Assembly: GCF_900102545.1 (NCBI RefSeq) | Contig: NZ_FNBN01000001.1 | Coordinates: 603,931-667,930 of the forward strand | Reading direction: 5' to 3' | DNA from: Chitinophaga filiformis | GTDB taxonomy: Bacteria; Bacteroidota; Bacteroidia; Chitinophagales; Chitinophagaceae | DNA: 64,000 nt | In this document: piece after piece, positions 1 to 8,808 of the stretch | Numbering within the stretch: the stretch's first letter is position 1 | Layout: each line of letters begins with the position of its first letter | The notes under the pieces: generated by a model | What the model was told of the DNA's origin: nothing | Database searches by the model: none | Seen by the model: only the letters and a program-made list of their open reading frames with translations | Translations under genes and position numbers: made by a program

Positions 1-1
1 C

Positions 2-2008
2 AGTCAATATTTATTTGGCGGCGGGTTTCAACAAGAAGGAACAGTAACCCCACTAAACTTTTCTGACAAAAAAGCATCACTTCATTTAAATCTGAACTCC
101 ACTTCCGAAAACAAAAAGTTTAAGTTCTCGTTTTCAGGGAACTATGTTTCCGACAATAACCAACTAGGTGGTACTTCCGTACTTGCCACAGCCGCCTACA
201 CTTTGGCTCCTAATGCTCCCAAACTGTACAATACTGATGGAAGCCTAAACTATGAATACTACAATGGTGAAATTACGTTCTTGAATCCATTATATTTAGC
301 TAGTCAAATTTATTCAAACAAAACCAAAAACCTAGTAGCAAATGCGACAATCGGCTATGAAATCATCAATGGACTTGAGTTAAAAAGTAGTTTTGGCTAT
401 AATCAACTTCAATCAAATGAGATCTATGCAATTCCAACTAACGCATTACCGCCCTCTATAATGCCATATGTCCCTCGCACTGCAAACTTCAATACAGCTG
501 AAATTAGCAACTGGATAATAGAGCCTCAAGCGACCTATAAAAAAAATATCGGCTCGGGTGAATTAAACATCCTTATAGGTAGCTCAATCCAGCAGCAAAA
601 CAAAGATCGACAAAATCTAAAGGCAGAGGGATTTTCTTCAGACGAGGCAATTTTCAATATCAAATCAGCGTCATCAATAATAGTTGACGATGCTCAAGAT
701 GCTGTTATCTTATCGAACTATAAATATGGCGCCGTCTTTGGGCGTCTAAACTACGAATATAATAGTAAATACATGCTGTCTGCGTCAGTAAGAAGGGATG
801 GATCTAGTAGATTCGGTAGAAAAAACAGGTTTCATAGCTTTGGCTCTATTGCTGCCTCATGGGTGTTCAGTAATGAAAAATTTCTAAAACCATTTTCACG
901 TATTTTAAGCTTCGGAAAGATAAGGGCCAGTTATGGGGCGACTGGAAATGATCAGATAGGGGACTACAGTTACTTAAACTTATATCAAAATACAACCACA
1001 CTTGGCACAAATTACCAAGGCATAATAGGATTGGAGCCATTCTCCAACTTCCCTAATCCATATCTTCAATGGGAAACAACACGTAAACTCTCCACAACTC
1101 TTGATTTGGGCATATCAAATGACATTTTATTTATAAGCTTAACATATTATAGAAATAGATCTTCAAATCAATTGTCCACACAAGCACTACTTTCAATTAC
1201 TGGCGGATCTGGAATTCGAACTAATTTACCAGCTACAATTCAAAATACAGGATTTGAAATAAGTTTAAATACGACTAACGTAAAAAACAAAAATATTACG
1301 TGGACTAGTTCATTTAATTTAACAATACCAAGAAATAAGTTACTTGGCTACAAGGGGATAGATGTTGCCGTAAAAGACGAATTTGTTGGCAAACCACTCG
1401 GTGTAATAAAAGTTTACCATCTTTTAGGTGTCGACAAAAATACTGGATTATATACTGTCGCAGACAGAAATGGGAAAGCGACTTCCATGCCAGATGCGAG
1501 CCTAGATAAGACCGTTTATATTGACCAAAACCCGAAATATTATGGGGGGGTACAAAACAGCTTTGTATATAAAAGAATTAGCCTAGACTTCCTTTTCCAG
1601 TTTGTAAAGCAGCTTGCCGGAAACGGCATATTTGGGAACTACTTACCAGGTGCAACCCCTTCGAATGAAGTAACATCTGTTTTAGATCGTTGGCAAAAAA
1701 AAGGAGATGATAAACCAATTCAAAAATTTAGCACAGACCCTTCACTTTCATCAAAATGGCAATTGGCGAATCAAAGTGACAAAGCTTATTCGAATGCATC
1801 CTATGTTAGACTGAAAAATATTTCTATATCATATCAATTGCCAACATTGCTAATTTCCAAAGCGAAACTTCAAACTGCTAGAATTTACTTGCAATCGCAA
1901 AATTTGCTGACAATTACTAAATATATTGGAGGCGATCCCGAAAATAGGTCTTTGAGAGGAATACCACCGTTAAAAATGATAACAGTCGGAATTCAAGTTG
2001 GTTTGTAA
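2..2008 (+). CDS. SusC-like TonB-dependent receptor, 5' end cut by window edge
   Basis: C-terminal part (about 668 residues) of a SusC/RagA-family outer-membrane receptor, which with a SusD lipoprotein imports oligomers in a TonB-dependent way. The frame is open from base 2 and has no start inside the window, so the signal peptide, plug and first barrel strands lie to the left; full SusC proteins are about 1000-1100 residues. Typical barrel segments are visible: YEYNSKYMLSASVRRDGSSR, FGKIRASYGATGNDQIGDY, and the family ending NLLTITKYIGGDPENRS...ITVGIQVGL. The gene is visibly more A+T rich than the SusC genes at 18-21 and 34-37 kb. A SusD follows after an unusually long gap. Confidence 0.95.
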   Translation, partial: SQYLFGGGFQQEGTVTPLNFSDKKASLHLNLNSTSENKKFKFSFSGNYVSDNNQLGGTSVLATAAYTLAPNAPKLYNTDGSLNYEYYNGEITFLNPLYLASQIYSNKTKNLVANATIGYEIINGLELKSSFGYNQLQSNEIYAIPTNALPPSIMPYVPRTANFNTAEISNWIIEPQATYKKNIGSGELNILIGSSIQQQNKDRQNLKAEGFSSDEAIFNIKSASSIIVDDAQDAVILSNYKYGAVFGRLNYEYNSKYMLSASVRRDGSSRFGRKNRFHSFGSIAASWVFSNEKFLKPFSRILSFGKIRASYGATGNDQIGDYSYLNLYQNTTTLGTNYQGIIGLEPFSNFPNPYLQWETTRKLSTTLDLGISNDILFISLTYYRNRSSNQLSTQALLSITGGSGIRTNLPATIQNTGFEISLNTTNVKNKNITWTSSFNLTIPRNKLLGYKGIDVAVKDEFVGKPLGVIKVYHLLGVDKNTGLYTVADRNGKATSMPDASLDKTVYIDQNPKYYGGVQNSFVYKRISLDFLFQFVKQLAGNGIFGNYLPGATPSNEVTSVLDRWQKKGDDKPIQKFSTDPSLSSKWQLANQSDKAYSNASYVRLKNISISYQLPTLLISKAKLQTARIYLQSQNLLTITKYIGGDPENRSLRGIPPLKMITVGIQVGL

Positions 2009-2559
2009 TTCAGCTCTTTCGCCTTTAAGCAGCTTCTTTAAATGAAGCTCAAAGAGCACTCAAGTTTTCTTTTTTAATGCACCAAATATTAGTGCTACTA
2101 TCTGTACATCCTTCATACTTGTCCCTTTAGTCCCGCTAGGAAACCGTAAATATCGGCGACAGATCTGTATGAAGTGATCTAAAGATATGTTATATATCTG
2201 GGCATTCCGATCGGATATATATACCACTTTGATAATTTGTTCCTACATCTGCTGTCGCCCAGCAGATATGACAACGAGAGAATGCTGAGTCGGCAAAATA
2301 AAATGAAACAATTAAAAAAAATAAAATGAAGTACACTATAAAACAAATAAATAAATGCATCATCCACCTATTGTTAGGAAGAAGGCACAAGTCGGACAAA
2401 ATAGTACAACAAACGCCAACAAAAGTGATAGTAAATGCCTACTGTACTCTTAAGCTACCGGCCCGACGTAAACAAAATAATTATGCTAGCAACCTGGGCA
2501 CCTATGACAGCAATATATCAGGAACGAGAACGGTTACGAAGACAAAGATAAAACATGAT
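2009..2559. other. 550-bp SusC-SusD gap with small inverted repeats
   Basis: SusC and SusD are normally adjacent, so this gap is odd. It holds the 10-bp palindrome TCCGATCGGA (2206-2215) and an 8-bp inverted repeat, TATATATC at 2191-2198 with GATATATA at 2214-2221. The SusD frame stays open upstream to 2326, but the signal peptide argues for a start at 2560. No convincing gene was seen on either strand. Confidence 0.4.
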
Positions 2560-3996
2560 ATGTCGTATCTATTTCTTATCCTCTTTTTCGCGATAAACCT
2601 AAACTGTACTAAATTGTTGGATGTCGATTCGCCAATTACGAACACTAACGGTGAAAATGTTTTCGACGAAAATAGCAGTGCCATTGCTGTACTTACAGGA
2701 ATTTATACAAACATGAGTAAGTCGGATATAAATACCGGTACGGGATGGCTAACAAACATTTCTTTTACTACTGGTTTAACAAGTGACGAACTTGAGTTAT
2801 TTGACAAAAGCATCAGTTATTATGTTCAATATTATGCAAATAATATATCGCCAGAAGAGAATACCTGGGCATATATATACAAAATGATATTCATTAGTAA
2901 TTCAGCAATTGAACATATACCCGCGGGAAAATTGTTGTCACCGCAAATAAGAAGCCAATTATTAGGAGAGGCAAAGTTTATTAGGGCACTCTGTTATTTT
3001 TACTTAACGAATATATATGGGGACGTTCCTCTTGCTATAACATCTGATTATAAAACAAATAGCCTTTTACCTAGATCATCAATTACTGAAATTTATACTC
3101 AAATAATTAAAGATTTACAAGATGCAAAAGCGCTACTAAGTGAAAACTATATTGCAAATGATGGAGTGAGTGAAACGGATGAGCGAATTAGGCCTAATAA
3201 GTCAGCTGCAAGTGCTTTACTGGCACGCGTATATCTTTTTCGAGAGAAGTATGCTGAGGCAGAATTAGAATCCTCATCACTAATAGACAATCATAATCTT
3301 TATGAGCTTGTGGAAATTGGTTCAGTTTTTTTAATGAACAATAGAGAAGCAATTTGGCAATTGCAGCCCGTGGGCACAGCTGCAAACAAAACTGCAAATA
3401 CAAGAGATGGACAAGTATTCAAATTGTTGCCATCATGGCCACAGATAGGAGTTCCTGTCAGCTTAAGTGAAAGATTAGCTAGTAGCTTTGAAGCACATGA
3501 TTTAAGAAAAATTAATTGGATTGACAGTATCATTGTAAATGGAAAAACTTTTTATTATCCATACAAATATAAGATCGGGTTGGAAAATGAGCCAACGAAG
3601 GAATATGCAACGGTTCTAAGGTTAGGCGAGCAATATCTAATTAGGGCAGAGGCACGAATTCAGTTGGGAAAGATAAGTGAGGGAATTTCCGATTTAAACA
3701 TTATTCGTAAACGATCAACTGATCTGAGTGCCGTACCTGCAGAACAATTTACCCAACTTTCGTTATCCCTATCGAAAGCTGCAGCACTGTTGGCGGTTGA
3801 AAATGAAAGACGACACGAGCTATTCACTGAATGGGGCCATCGGTGGTTTGATCTTAAAAGAACTGGGCGGGCTGATCAAGTGTTGGGTATTATTAAACCA
3901 GGTTGGCAATCTACCGACCAATTATTCCCTCTACCAGCAAATGAAATTATCGGCAATCCGAATCTTGTAGGTCATCAGAATCCAGGATATAATTAA
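2560..3996 (+). CDS. SusD-like outer-membrane lipoprotein
   Basis: Surface substrate-binding partner of the upstream SusC, 478 residues with this start. I chose the ATG at 2560 because it gives a lipoprotein signal (MSYLFLILFFAINLNC) directly followed by KLLDVDSP, as in SusD proteins; the same frame is open from 2326 and would add 78 residues that do not look like a signal. SusD features seen: LLGEAKFIRALCYFYLTNIYGDVPL in the TPR part, YLIRAEARIQLGK, ELFTEWGHRWFDLKR, and the ending LFPLPANEIIGNPNL..NPGYN. The lipobox NLNC is not canonical. Composition is A+T rich like the SusC before it. Confidence 0.93.
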   Translation: MSYLFLILFFAINLNCTKLLDVDSPITNTNGENVFDENSSAIAVLTGIYTNMSKSDINTGTGWLTNISFTTGLTSDELELFDKSISYYVQYYANNISPEENTWAYIYKMIFISNSAIEHIPAGKLLSPQIRSQLLGEAKFIRALCYFYLTNIYGDVPLAITSDYKTNSLLPRSSITEIYTQIIKDLQDAKALLSENYIANDGVSETDERIRPNKSAASALLARVYLFREKYAEAELESSSLIDNHNLYELVEIGSVFLMNNREAIWQLQPVGTAANKTANTRDGQVFKLLPSWPQIGVPVSLSERLASSFEAHDLRKINWIDSIIVNGKTFYYPYKYKIGLENEPTKEYATVLRLGEQYLIRAEARIQLGKISEGISDLNIIRKRSTDLSAVPAEQFTQLSLSLSKAAALLAVENERRHELFTEWGHRWFDLKRTGRADQVLGIIKPGWQSTDQLFPLPANEIIGNPNLVGHQNPGYN

Positions 3997-4292
3997 GCTT
4001 CTTGTTCAAACATTTGCAAGAGAACTGATATCCAGCACTTTGCGAAGAACAAAGTAGATATAGTACGACCCAAGGAATCATAATACTGTCGCGGCTGGCT
4101 TTCGTTCAAATGACTACATAAGTATATAATGGAAAATTCTCCCATATATATTGAAGTGCTTATGGCATGTGTTATGCAGAACAGGTCCTTTAAACTTTGA
4201 TTATAAAGCGCTCTATTTAAAGATCAACACAGGTAAGAAGCCATCTGAGAACAAGACAGAACAATCATTCATAAACAATTAAACTTTTTACT

Positions 4293-4886
4293 ATGCTTCT
4301 AAGGAAAACTACATTTGCTATATTGATTTCTGTGCCTCTTTGGGCGAATGCACAAGAAATAACATTAAACCAAGATTCGATTAATCAGATCAGAACGGTA
4401 GTCACGAAAGAACTAATTGCACCTGCACTTGAAGATAAAAACACAACACCGGACTGGAATAAAATTGAGAGAAATGCAAAAAAAAAATATGGCCTTATAG
4501 GCGAGGAAAAAATATATGGAGCTAGGATGATATACCACTATGAAAAAAAAGATTGGGAGAATTTCGGAAAATACTATGCGCTATACTACAAAACTGCATA
4601 TAGTCGTAGTGAATACCATATCAACAATCTTTCATGGCCGATATTCGAACATATTACTGACCGCTCTATCTTAAATGTGGCAATCAACACAATGAAATAT
4701 TCTATCGAACATTTTGATCAAACTAATTATCAAGCTTATGATACATACGCCAACCTTCTTTACAAAACTGGGAACAAACAAAAAGCTATTGAGTGGCAAG
4801 AAAAAGCAGTAAAAGCGCTCCCTGATCACAAGGAGATAGCTAATAATCTAGAAAAAATGAAAAAGAACGAACCAACCTGGAATTAA
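4293..4886 (+). CDS. Small exported helical (TPR-like) protein, homologous to the C-terminus of the GH2 enzyme at 40-43 kb
   Basis: A 197-residue protein with a clear signal peptide (MLLRKTTFAILISVPLWANAQ). The mature part is one helical domain with a TPR-like end (YDTYANLLYKTGNKQKAIEW) and the terminal motif KMKKNEPTWN. The same domain, with TPDWN near its start, YANLLHKLGNQQEAIKWEQKA and the ending KMKKGEKTWN, forms the last 165 or so residues of the GH2-like enzyme at 40395-43037. Here it stands alone behind SusC/SusD. Function is unknown; a binding or scaffold role in the periplasm is inference. It lies just left of an IS66 cluster, so it could also be a remnant of a longer gene, but its own signal peptide argues against that. 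Confidence 0.75.
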   Translation: MLLRKTTFAILISVPLWANAQEITLNQDSINQIRTVVTKELIAPALEDKNTTPDWNKIERNAKKKYGLIGEEKIYGARMIYHYEKKDWENFGKYYALYYKTAYSRSEYHINNLSWPIFEHITDRSILNVAINTMKYSIEHFDQTNYQAYDTYANLLYKTGNKQKAIEWQEKAVKALPDHKEIANNLEKMKKNEPTWN

Positions 4887-5009
4887 GCCAATACTTCTTC
4901 TGCGCCTCCGGAGGCATCGAGACAATCTCGTCATTCTGCGGATATAGACGATATGCCTCCGGAGCACGCCTTATATCATCTTCCATTTCTACCTAGGTTT
5001 CCTCGCCGC

Positions 5010-5062
5010 GTATCCCTCCGGGCAAGTACCTCTTGTTAAAGATTCAGTCAGATATAGATTTG
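5010..5062 (+). repeat. Solo left end of an IS66-type element
   Basis: 53 bases starting GTATCCCTCCGGGCAAG and containing TCTTGTTAAAGATTCAGTCA match the left terminal region of the intact IS66 copy at 5114-5167 with a few differences. No transposase follows in register. It is probably the stump of an earlier insertion. Confidence 0.7.
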
Positions 5063-5105
5063 TAACTGCCGTCAAAGTGGATTTTGCTTTTTTTGCATAT
5101 GGTAT

Positions 5106-5113
5106 TTATCTTC
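5106..5113 (+). repeat. Target-site duplication, left copy (IS66)
   Basis: TTATCTTC lies directly outside the left inverted repeat and is repeated exactly at 7498-7505 directly outside the right one. Eight bases is the duplication length typical of the IS66 family. Confidence 0.9.
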
Positions 5114-5187
5114 GTATCTCTCCGAGCAATTACATCTTGTTATAGATTTCAGCCAGATATAGATTTGCCTGAAAAGTAATTCACATC

Positions 5188-5535
5188 ATGTCGATTTCCC
5201 CCACGACGCCTGTGAAGCATCGCAGGTCTATCAATGAAAAAAAGAAGTTGCTCATGGATTGGCAACAAAGTAATCTCACCATGAAGGCATTTTGTCTCGA
5301 AAAGCAAATCCCCTTATCTGGCCTCAGAACATGGATAAAACAGTTTGACATGGGGCGTAAGCGCCCTCCCAGGAGAAAGGTCACCAACCAGTTCATCTCA
5401 ATTATTCCAGATCAGGCAGTAAGTATGAGTGTGCCCTTTGTCGAGTATCTGTTACCTGACAATAGCCGCCTGGTCATTCATCACCCCGTAACGGCCGCAT
5501 TTCTGAATGAACTGCTACACATTGACAAGAAATGA
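5188..5535 (+). CDS. tnpA: IS66 accessory protein TnpA
   Basis: 115-residue first gene of the IS66 operon, with a helix-turn-helix start (INEKKKLLMDWQQSNLTMKAFCLEKQIPLSGLRTWIKQF in outline) as in IS66 OrfA proteins that help the transposase. Its stop overlaps the start of the next gene by four bases (ATGA), which implies translational coupling. A degenerate copy of its 5' end is found inverted at 8640-8736. Confidence 0.85.
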   Translation: MSISPTTPVKHRRSINEKKKLLMDWQQSNLTMKAFCLEKQIPLSGLRTWIKQFDMGRKRPPRRKVTNQFISIIPDQAVSMSVPFVEYLLPDNSRLVIHHPVTAAFLNELLHIDKK

Positions 5536-5894
5536 TTGCACTTAATCCCGATTGCAGATACTTCCTTTACAGAGTACCGGTCAATATCAATAAGAGTTTC
5601 TATAGTCTTGCTGCAATTGTCAAAGAACAGATGCAAACGGATCCATTATTAAGAGATGTATTTATCTTCCTCAATAATAGATGTACCCAAATCAAGATCC
5701 TGGTTTGGCAGGGAGATGGATTTGCCATTTTCCACAAAAGACTGGAGGCAGGTACTTTCGAGCTACCTGTTTTTCTTCATGATCAAAGGCATATAGTAAT
5801 CAACTATAGTCAGTTAGTATTGATCCTACAAGGCATAGGTCTGAGTAAAGTCCACTATAGAAAGCGCTATCGCAAAGAAAATGTGTTTCATTAA
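5532..5894 (+). CDS. tnpB: IS66 accessory protein TnpB (IS66 Orf2-like)
   Basis: 120 residues with the IS66 Orf2 signature: DVFIFLNNRCTQIKILVWQG followed by DGFAIFHKRLEAGTFELP. It is required for transposition in studied IS66 elements but its biochemical role is not settled. It overlaps tnpA by 4 bases and is followed by tnpC. Confidence 0.92.
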   Translation: MIALNPDCRYFLYRVPVNINKSFYSLAAIVKEQMQTDPLLRDVFIFLNNRCTQIKILVWQGDGFAIFHKRLEAGTFELPVFLHDQRHIVINYSQLVLILQGIGLSKVHYRKRYRKENVFH

Positions 5895-5937
5895 CATCCT
5901 GCTAACATCTAATTGCAGTTGGATTGTTATTATTGCA

Positions 5938-7452
5938 ATGATGAACACCCCAATAGAGAATAACGACTACAGGAACTTGTATCTGACCTCTCAGAAGGAG
6001 AATGAGCTGCTCAATTTTAAACTACAGCAGCTTCAGCATGAATTGCAGCAACTAAAGAAGATGATATTCGGCAGTCGTCAGGAGAAGTTTGTTCCCAAGG
6101 GTAATACGTCAGGACAGTTATCACTGGATATGGCAGTAGATCAGACAGCCAATGCAACAGTCACATCCCGAAAGATTGAATATATCCATACCAATATTGT
6201 TACTACACCGGTAGTTCATCCCGGACGAGCCAAACTTCCCGAACATCTGCGCAGGGAAGAAATTATTCTTGAGCCGGACAACATTCCGGAGGGAAGTAAA
6301 AAAATCGGCCAGTTGGAAACAGAACAACTGGAATGTATCCCCGCTGAATTATATGTGAAGAAATACATTCGGCCCAAATATTTATTACCGGGTGGTAGCG
6401 AAACAGAATGTGATATCATCATCGCAGATCTTCCACCACAGCCAATTGACAAATGTATAGCCGGACCGGGGTTATTATCACAGCTGATTATAGACAAATA
6501 TGTTGATCATCTGCCTTTGCATCGCCAGATGCAGCGTTTTGAAAGAGCTGGTGTAAAGCTTCCTTATTCTACAATAAGTGATTGGGTGGCTGGCGCCAGT
6601 AGCTTAATCAGGCCATTGTATGATGCGCTGGTTAAACAAACGCTTGACAGCGGGTATCTGCAAGCAGATGAAACGCCATGCCCGGTGTTGGATAAGGAGA
6701 AAAAAGGAAAAACTCACCGCGGCTATTATTGGCTCTACCAGGACTGCATTAACAGACTTGTTGTCTTTGACTATCAGGAAGGGCGCAATAAAGAAGGCCC
6801 TTCAACAATGCTTGAAAACTTCAAGGGTATTCTCCAAACTGACGGCTTTGGCGTGTATGACGACATTGCCGAAAGCAAAGGCATTAGTTTGATCCATTGT
6901 ATGGCACATGCCCGCCGTTATTTTATCGAAGCGATGGATAGCGATAAAAATCGTGCTGAACATGCCCTGAATCTGATCCAGCAACTCTATATTATAGAAA
7001 GGAATTGTACAGAACAGCAACTGTCTGTTGCCATGCGTACCGAAGTCAGGCAAGAACAATCTGTACCAATCCTGCAGCTAATGAAGGAATGGATGAGGCA
7101 TGAGTATGAACAAGTGCTACCCAAAAGCCCAATTGCCAAAGCACTAGCTTACAACCTGAAACGCTGGGATAAATTAAGTGCTTATACTGCAGACGGGAAA
7201 TTACTGATAGACAACAATGCGATTGAAAATAGTGTACGTCCTGTTGCCATAGGCCGTAAAAACTACCTGTTCTCCGGATCTCATGAAGCTGCCAGAAAGT
7301 CTGCGATGTTATACAGCTTGCTAGGAACCTGTAAACTTCACAAAATTAACCCATCCACATGGCTCAAGGATGTATTGTCACGCATATCTTCCTATCCTAA
7401 TAAAGACCTTTCTAAATTACTGCCTCATAACTGGATACTGCAGCAAAATTAA
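5938..7452 (+). CDS. tnpC: IS66 transposase TnpC
   Basis: DDE transposase, about 504 residues from the ATG pair at 5938/5941. The frame is open further upstream to 5881, but MMNTPIENNDYRN followed by the coiled coil NELLNFKLQQLQHELQQLKKMIFG is the usual IS66 N-terminus. Catalytic regions are present: QADETPCPV (first D), LQTDGFGVYDD (second D), and IDNNAIENSVRPVAIGRKNYLF (E), ending with the normal IS66 C-terminal tail. All three acidic positions and full length suggest it is active. Confidence 0.93.
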   Translation: MMNTPIENNDYRNLYLTSQKENELLNFKLQQLQHELQQLKKMIFGSRQEKFVPKGNTSGQLSLDMAVDQTANATVTSRKIEYIHTNIVTTPVVHPGRAKLPEHLRREEIILEPDNIPEGSKKIGQLETEQLECIPAELYVKKYIRPKYLLPGGSETECDIIIADLPPQPIDKCIAGPGLLSQLIIDKYVDHLPLHRQMQRFERAGVKLPYSTISDWVAGASSLIRPLYDALVKQTLDSGYLQADETPCPVLDKEKKGKTHRGYYWLYQDCINRLVVFDYQEGRNKEGPSTMLENFKGILQTDGFGVYDDIAESKGISLIHCMAHARRYFIEAMDSDKNRAEHALNLIQQLYIIERNCTEQQLSVAMRTEVRQEQSVPILQLMKEWMRHEYEQVLPKSPIAKALAYNLKRWDKLSAYTADGKLLIDNNAIENSVRPVAIGRKNYLFSGSHEAARKSAMLYSLLGTCKLHKINPSTWLKDVLSRISSYPNKDLSKLLPHNWILQQN

Positions 7453-7497
7453 TTATTGCCCCGACCTTCAACAATATGCACTTGCTCGGAGGGATAC

Positions 7498-7505
7498 TTA
7501 TCTTC
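7498..7505 (+). repeat. Target-site duplication, right copy (IS66)
   Basis: TTATCTTC, identical to 5106-5113, begins immediately after the right inverted repeat that ends GGGATAC at 7497. Confidence 0.9.
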
Positions 7506-7629
7506 GACTCAAAAGGTAAAATTTGTAACAAATAAATAAAACCTACCTACGCTTTTCTAACGGCTTGCGCGCACCCCATTTTGATCACTTATGCATGGGA
7601 CCGTTGCGGCGCAGTAGGCATTTACCACA

Positions 7630-7920
7630 TTATAGAGTTGCATAGACTACCATCGTGCAGGGACATGTTGATAAAATGCTTGTGGTATGCCAGCAGGTTG
7701 TTTTAGAAAACACAAAGGGCCTTGGCTGTGTTGTGTACGCAGTTGCAAACGGCACCGTGCAATACGTCATGGTTACGAGCGGTCCACCTAAAACAGTCGT
7801 AGTTAAAGTCGTTCCGTTGCTATAAAAGAAATTTGAAATTCTATTTATTTTCAAAGCCAGAACTCCTCCTACTAATGCTAATATTGCCACAGTCGTCAAG
7901 ATTGTTTTTGCTTTATACAT
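7630..7920 (-). CDS. Small exported protein, probably C-terminally truncated member of the YDDxGQ family
   Basis: 96 residues with an N-terminal hydrophobic export signal, MYKAKTILTTVAILALVGGVLALK, matching the starts of the small proteins at 16594-16932 (MKRARTIL) and 32550-32894 (MKKARIIL). The following RISNFFYSNG and LVTMTY segments also align with theirs. The last 18 or so residues of the family (GxPW...YDDxGQ) are missing: the frame stops at 7630, while just beyond, in a different frame (about 7570-7590), ISDQNG can be read. I infer a frameshifted or decaying copy. It sits next to the IS66 insertion and about 3.6 kb from the A+T-rich SusC/SusD pair. Confidence 0.55.
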   Translation of the reverse strand: MYKAKTILTTVAILALVGGVLALKINRISNFFYSNGTTLTTTVLGGPLVTMTYCTVPFATAYTTQPRPFVFSKTTCWHTTSILSTCPCTMVVYATL

Positions 7921-8028
7921 ATTTATTTGCCTTTTCTCTTAAAAAGGGCGAAACTTATTAATAAAATAATAGGCTTACTCTTGCCTATAACCACACTACA
8001 AGGTGGTAAGCAGTAACCTTGTGTGATG

Positions 8029-8042
8029 TATCCGATCGGATA
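8029..8042. promoter_or_regulatory. 14-bp perfect palindrome upstream of the truncated small exported protein
   Basis: TATCCGATCGGATA is a perfect palindrome about 110 bases upstream of the minus-strand start at 7920. Its core TCCGATCGGA recurs at 2206-2215 between SusC and SusD of the same A+T-rich locus. An operator is possible; not proven. Confidence 0.35.
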
Positions 8043-8179
8043 ATTTTATTCTAATAGACGATATTCCCTTAAGGAAAAATACTTTTTTCAAGTATGTCAT
8101 TGTTAACAAATGGTAATTATTAAGCAACAGATCGATTCAGCTATTTAGCTTTTCTCCGTAAAAAAGCAATTTTAGCGGG

Positions 8180-8400
8180 CTATAGACTACTGATCAACTT
8201 TCCTTCTGAGATCTTATTGTCGGGACATAAATTCAGCCAAGACGAAAAATGTTTTTCGGTTGCCCATTTGCTTAAATCTGTGCTTGGTTCAGATAATATC
8301 CAAGCCATGCAATATGACTGAACCCATATATTCCATCATGCACCACGCCACGCGTCTTCATTAGAAATTTTGGAATATTATATCTGGATGGTTTTGGCTT
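8180..8400 (-). pseudogene. IS110-family (IS116/IS110/IS902) transposase relic, C-terminal end
   Basis: Reading the minus strand from 8302 to the TAG at 8180-8182 gives WILSEPSTDLSKWATEKHF, then SSWLNLCPDNKISEGKLISS. This matches the C-terminal domain of IS110-type transposases (KW.TEKHF.SWL.LCP.NKISGGK). Upstream to about 8400 the similarity is lost through stops and frame changes, and no complete reading frame exists. The upstream limit is approximate. Confidence 0.68.
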
Positions 8401-8586
8401 TTTTTGGATGTATATTCTCGATCAACAGTATCCAATAATTCTTCATTGCTTAATAATTCCAGTACTTTCAACTGACTTTTTAAAATTGTCGTAAATATGA
8501 TTGTCGTTTCTTATACAAAGGTAACTAATTGTGCAAATCCTTACTTAGTCTTTATATTGCAAAGTTTGGAGAAAAAGCATTTTTTA

Positions 8587-8808
8587 TTGCGATTGGGCTT
8601 TTAGGCAACACTTGTTTATATTCATACCTCATCCACTTCATGGTAAGATTACTTTGTGCCATTTTGTGAACAGCTTCTTCTTTTCATTGATAGACATGCG
8701 ATGCTATACTGTTGCCGGAGAGAGGAAATCGGACATGATATGATACTTTTCAGGCAAATCTATATCTGACTGAAATCTTTAACAAGATGTACTTGCCATG
8801 ACGAATAC
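8587..8808 (-). pseudogene. Inverted, internally deleted IS66 relic (tnpA start fused to tnpC 3' part)
   Basis: On the minus strand from 8808 there is a degenerate IS66 left end (GTATTCGTCATGGCAAGT, then ACATCTTGTTAAAGATTTCA). A tnpA copy begins at 8736 (ATGTCCGATTTCC...CTATCAATGAAAAGAAGAAG) and runs to ACCATGAAG near 8636. From that point the sequence jumps to the 3' half of tnpC (TGGATGAGGTATGAATATAA, AAAAGCCCAATCGC), equal to about 7090-7135 of the intact copy, and then ends. ATGAAG occurs at both source points (5281 and 7081), so the roughly 1.8-kb loss looks like a deletion between short matching sequences. There is also a frameshift within the tnpA part. Confidence 0.8.

Larger units (their letters stand above)
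5114..7497 (+). mobile_element. Complete IS66-family insertion sequence
   Basis: A 2384-bp element carrying tnpA, tnpB and tnpC. The ends are inverted repeats: left GTATCTCTCCGAGCAA and, read inward from the other strand, right GTATCCCTCCGAGCAA (15 of 16 identical), with weaker matching further in (ACATCTTGTTA against GCATATTGTTGA). An identical 8-bp duplication flanks it, so the insertion is intact and probably recent. Older relics of the same family lie on both sides (5010-5062 and 8587-8808). Confidence 0.93.

Noticed and set aside
2326..2559. N-terminal extension of the SusD frame
   Set aside because: The extra 78 residues are Lys- and Asn-rich and contain no signal; the lipoprotein signal begins only at 2560.
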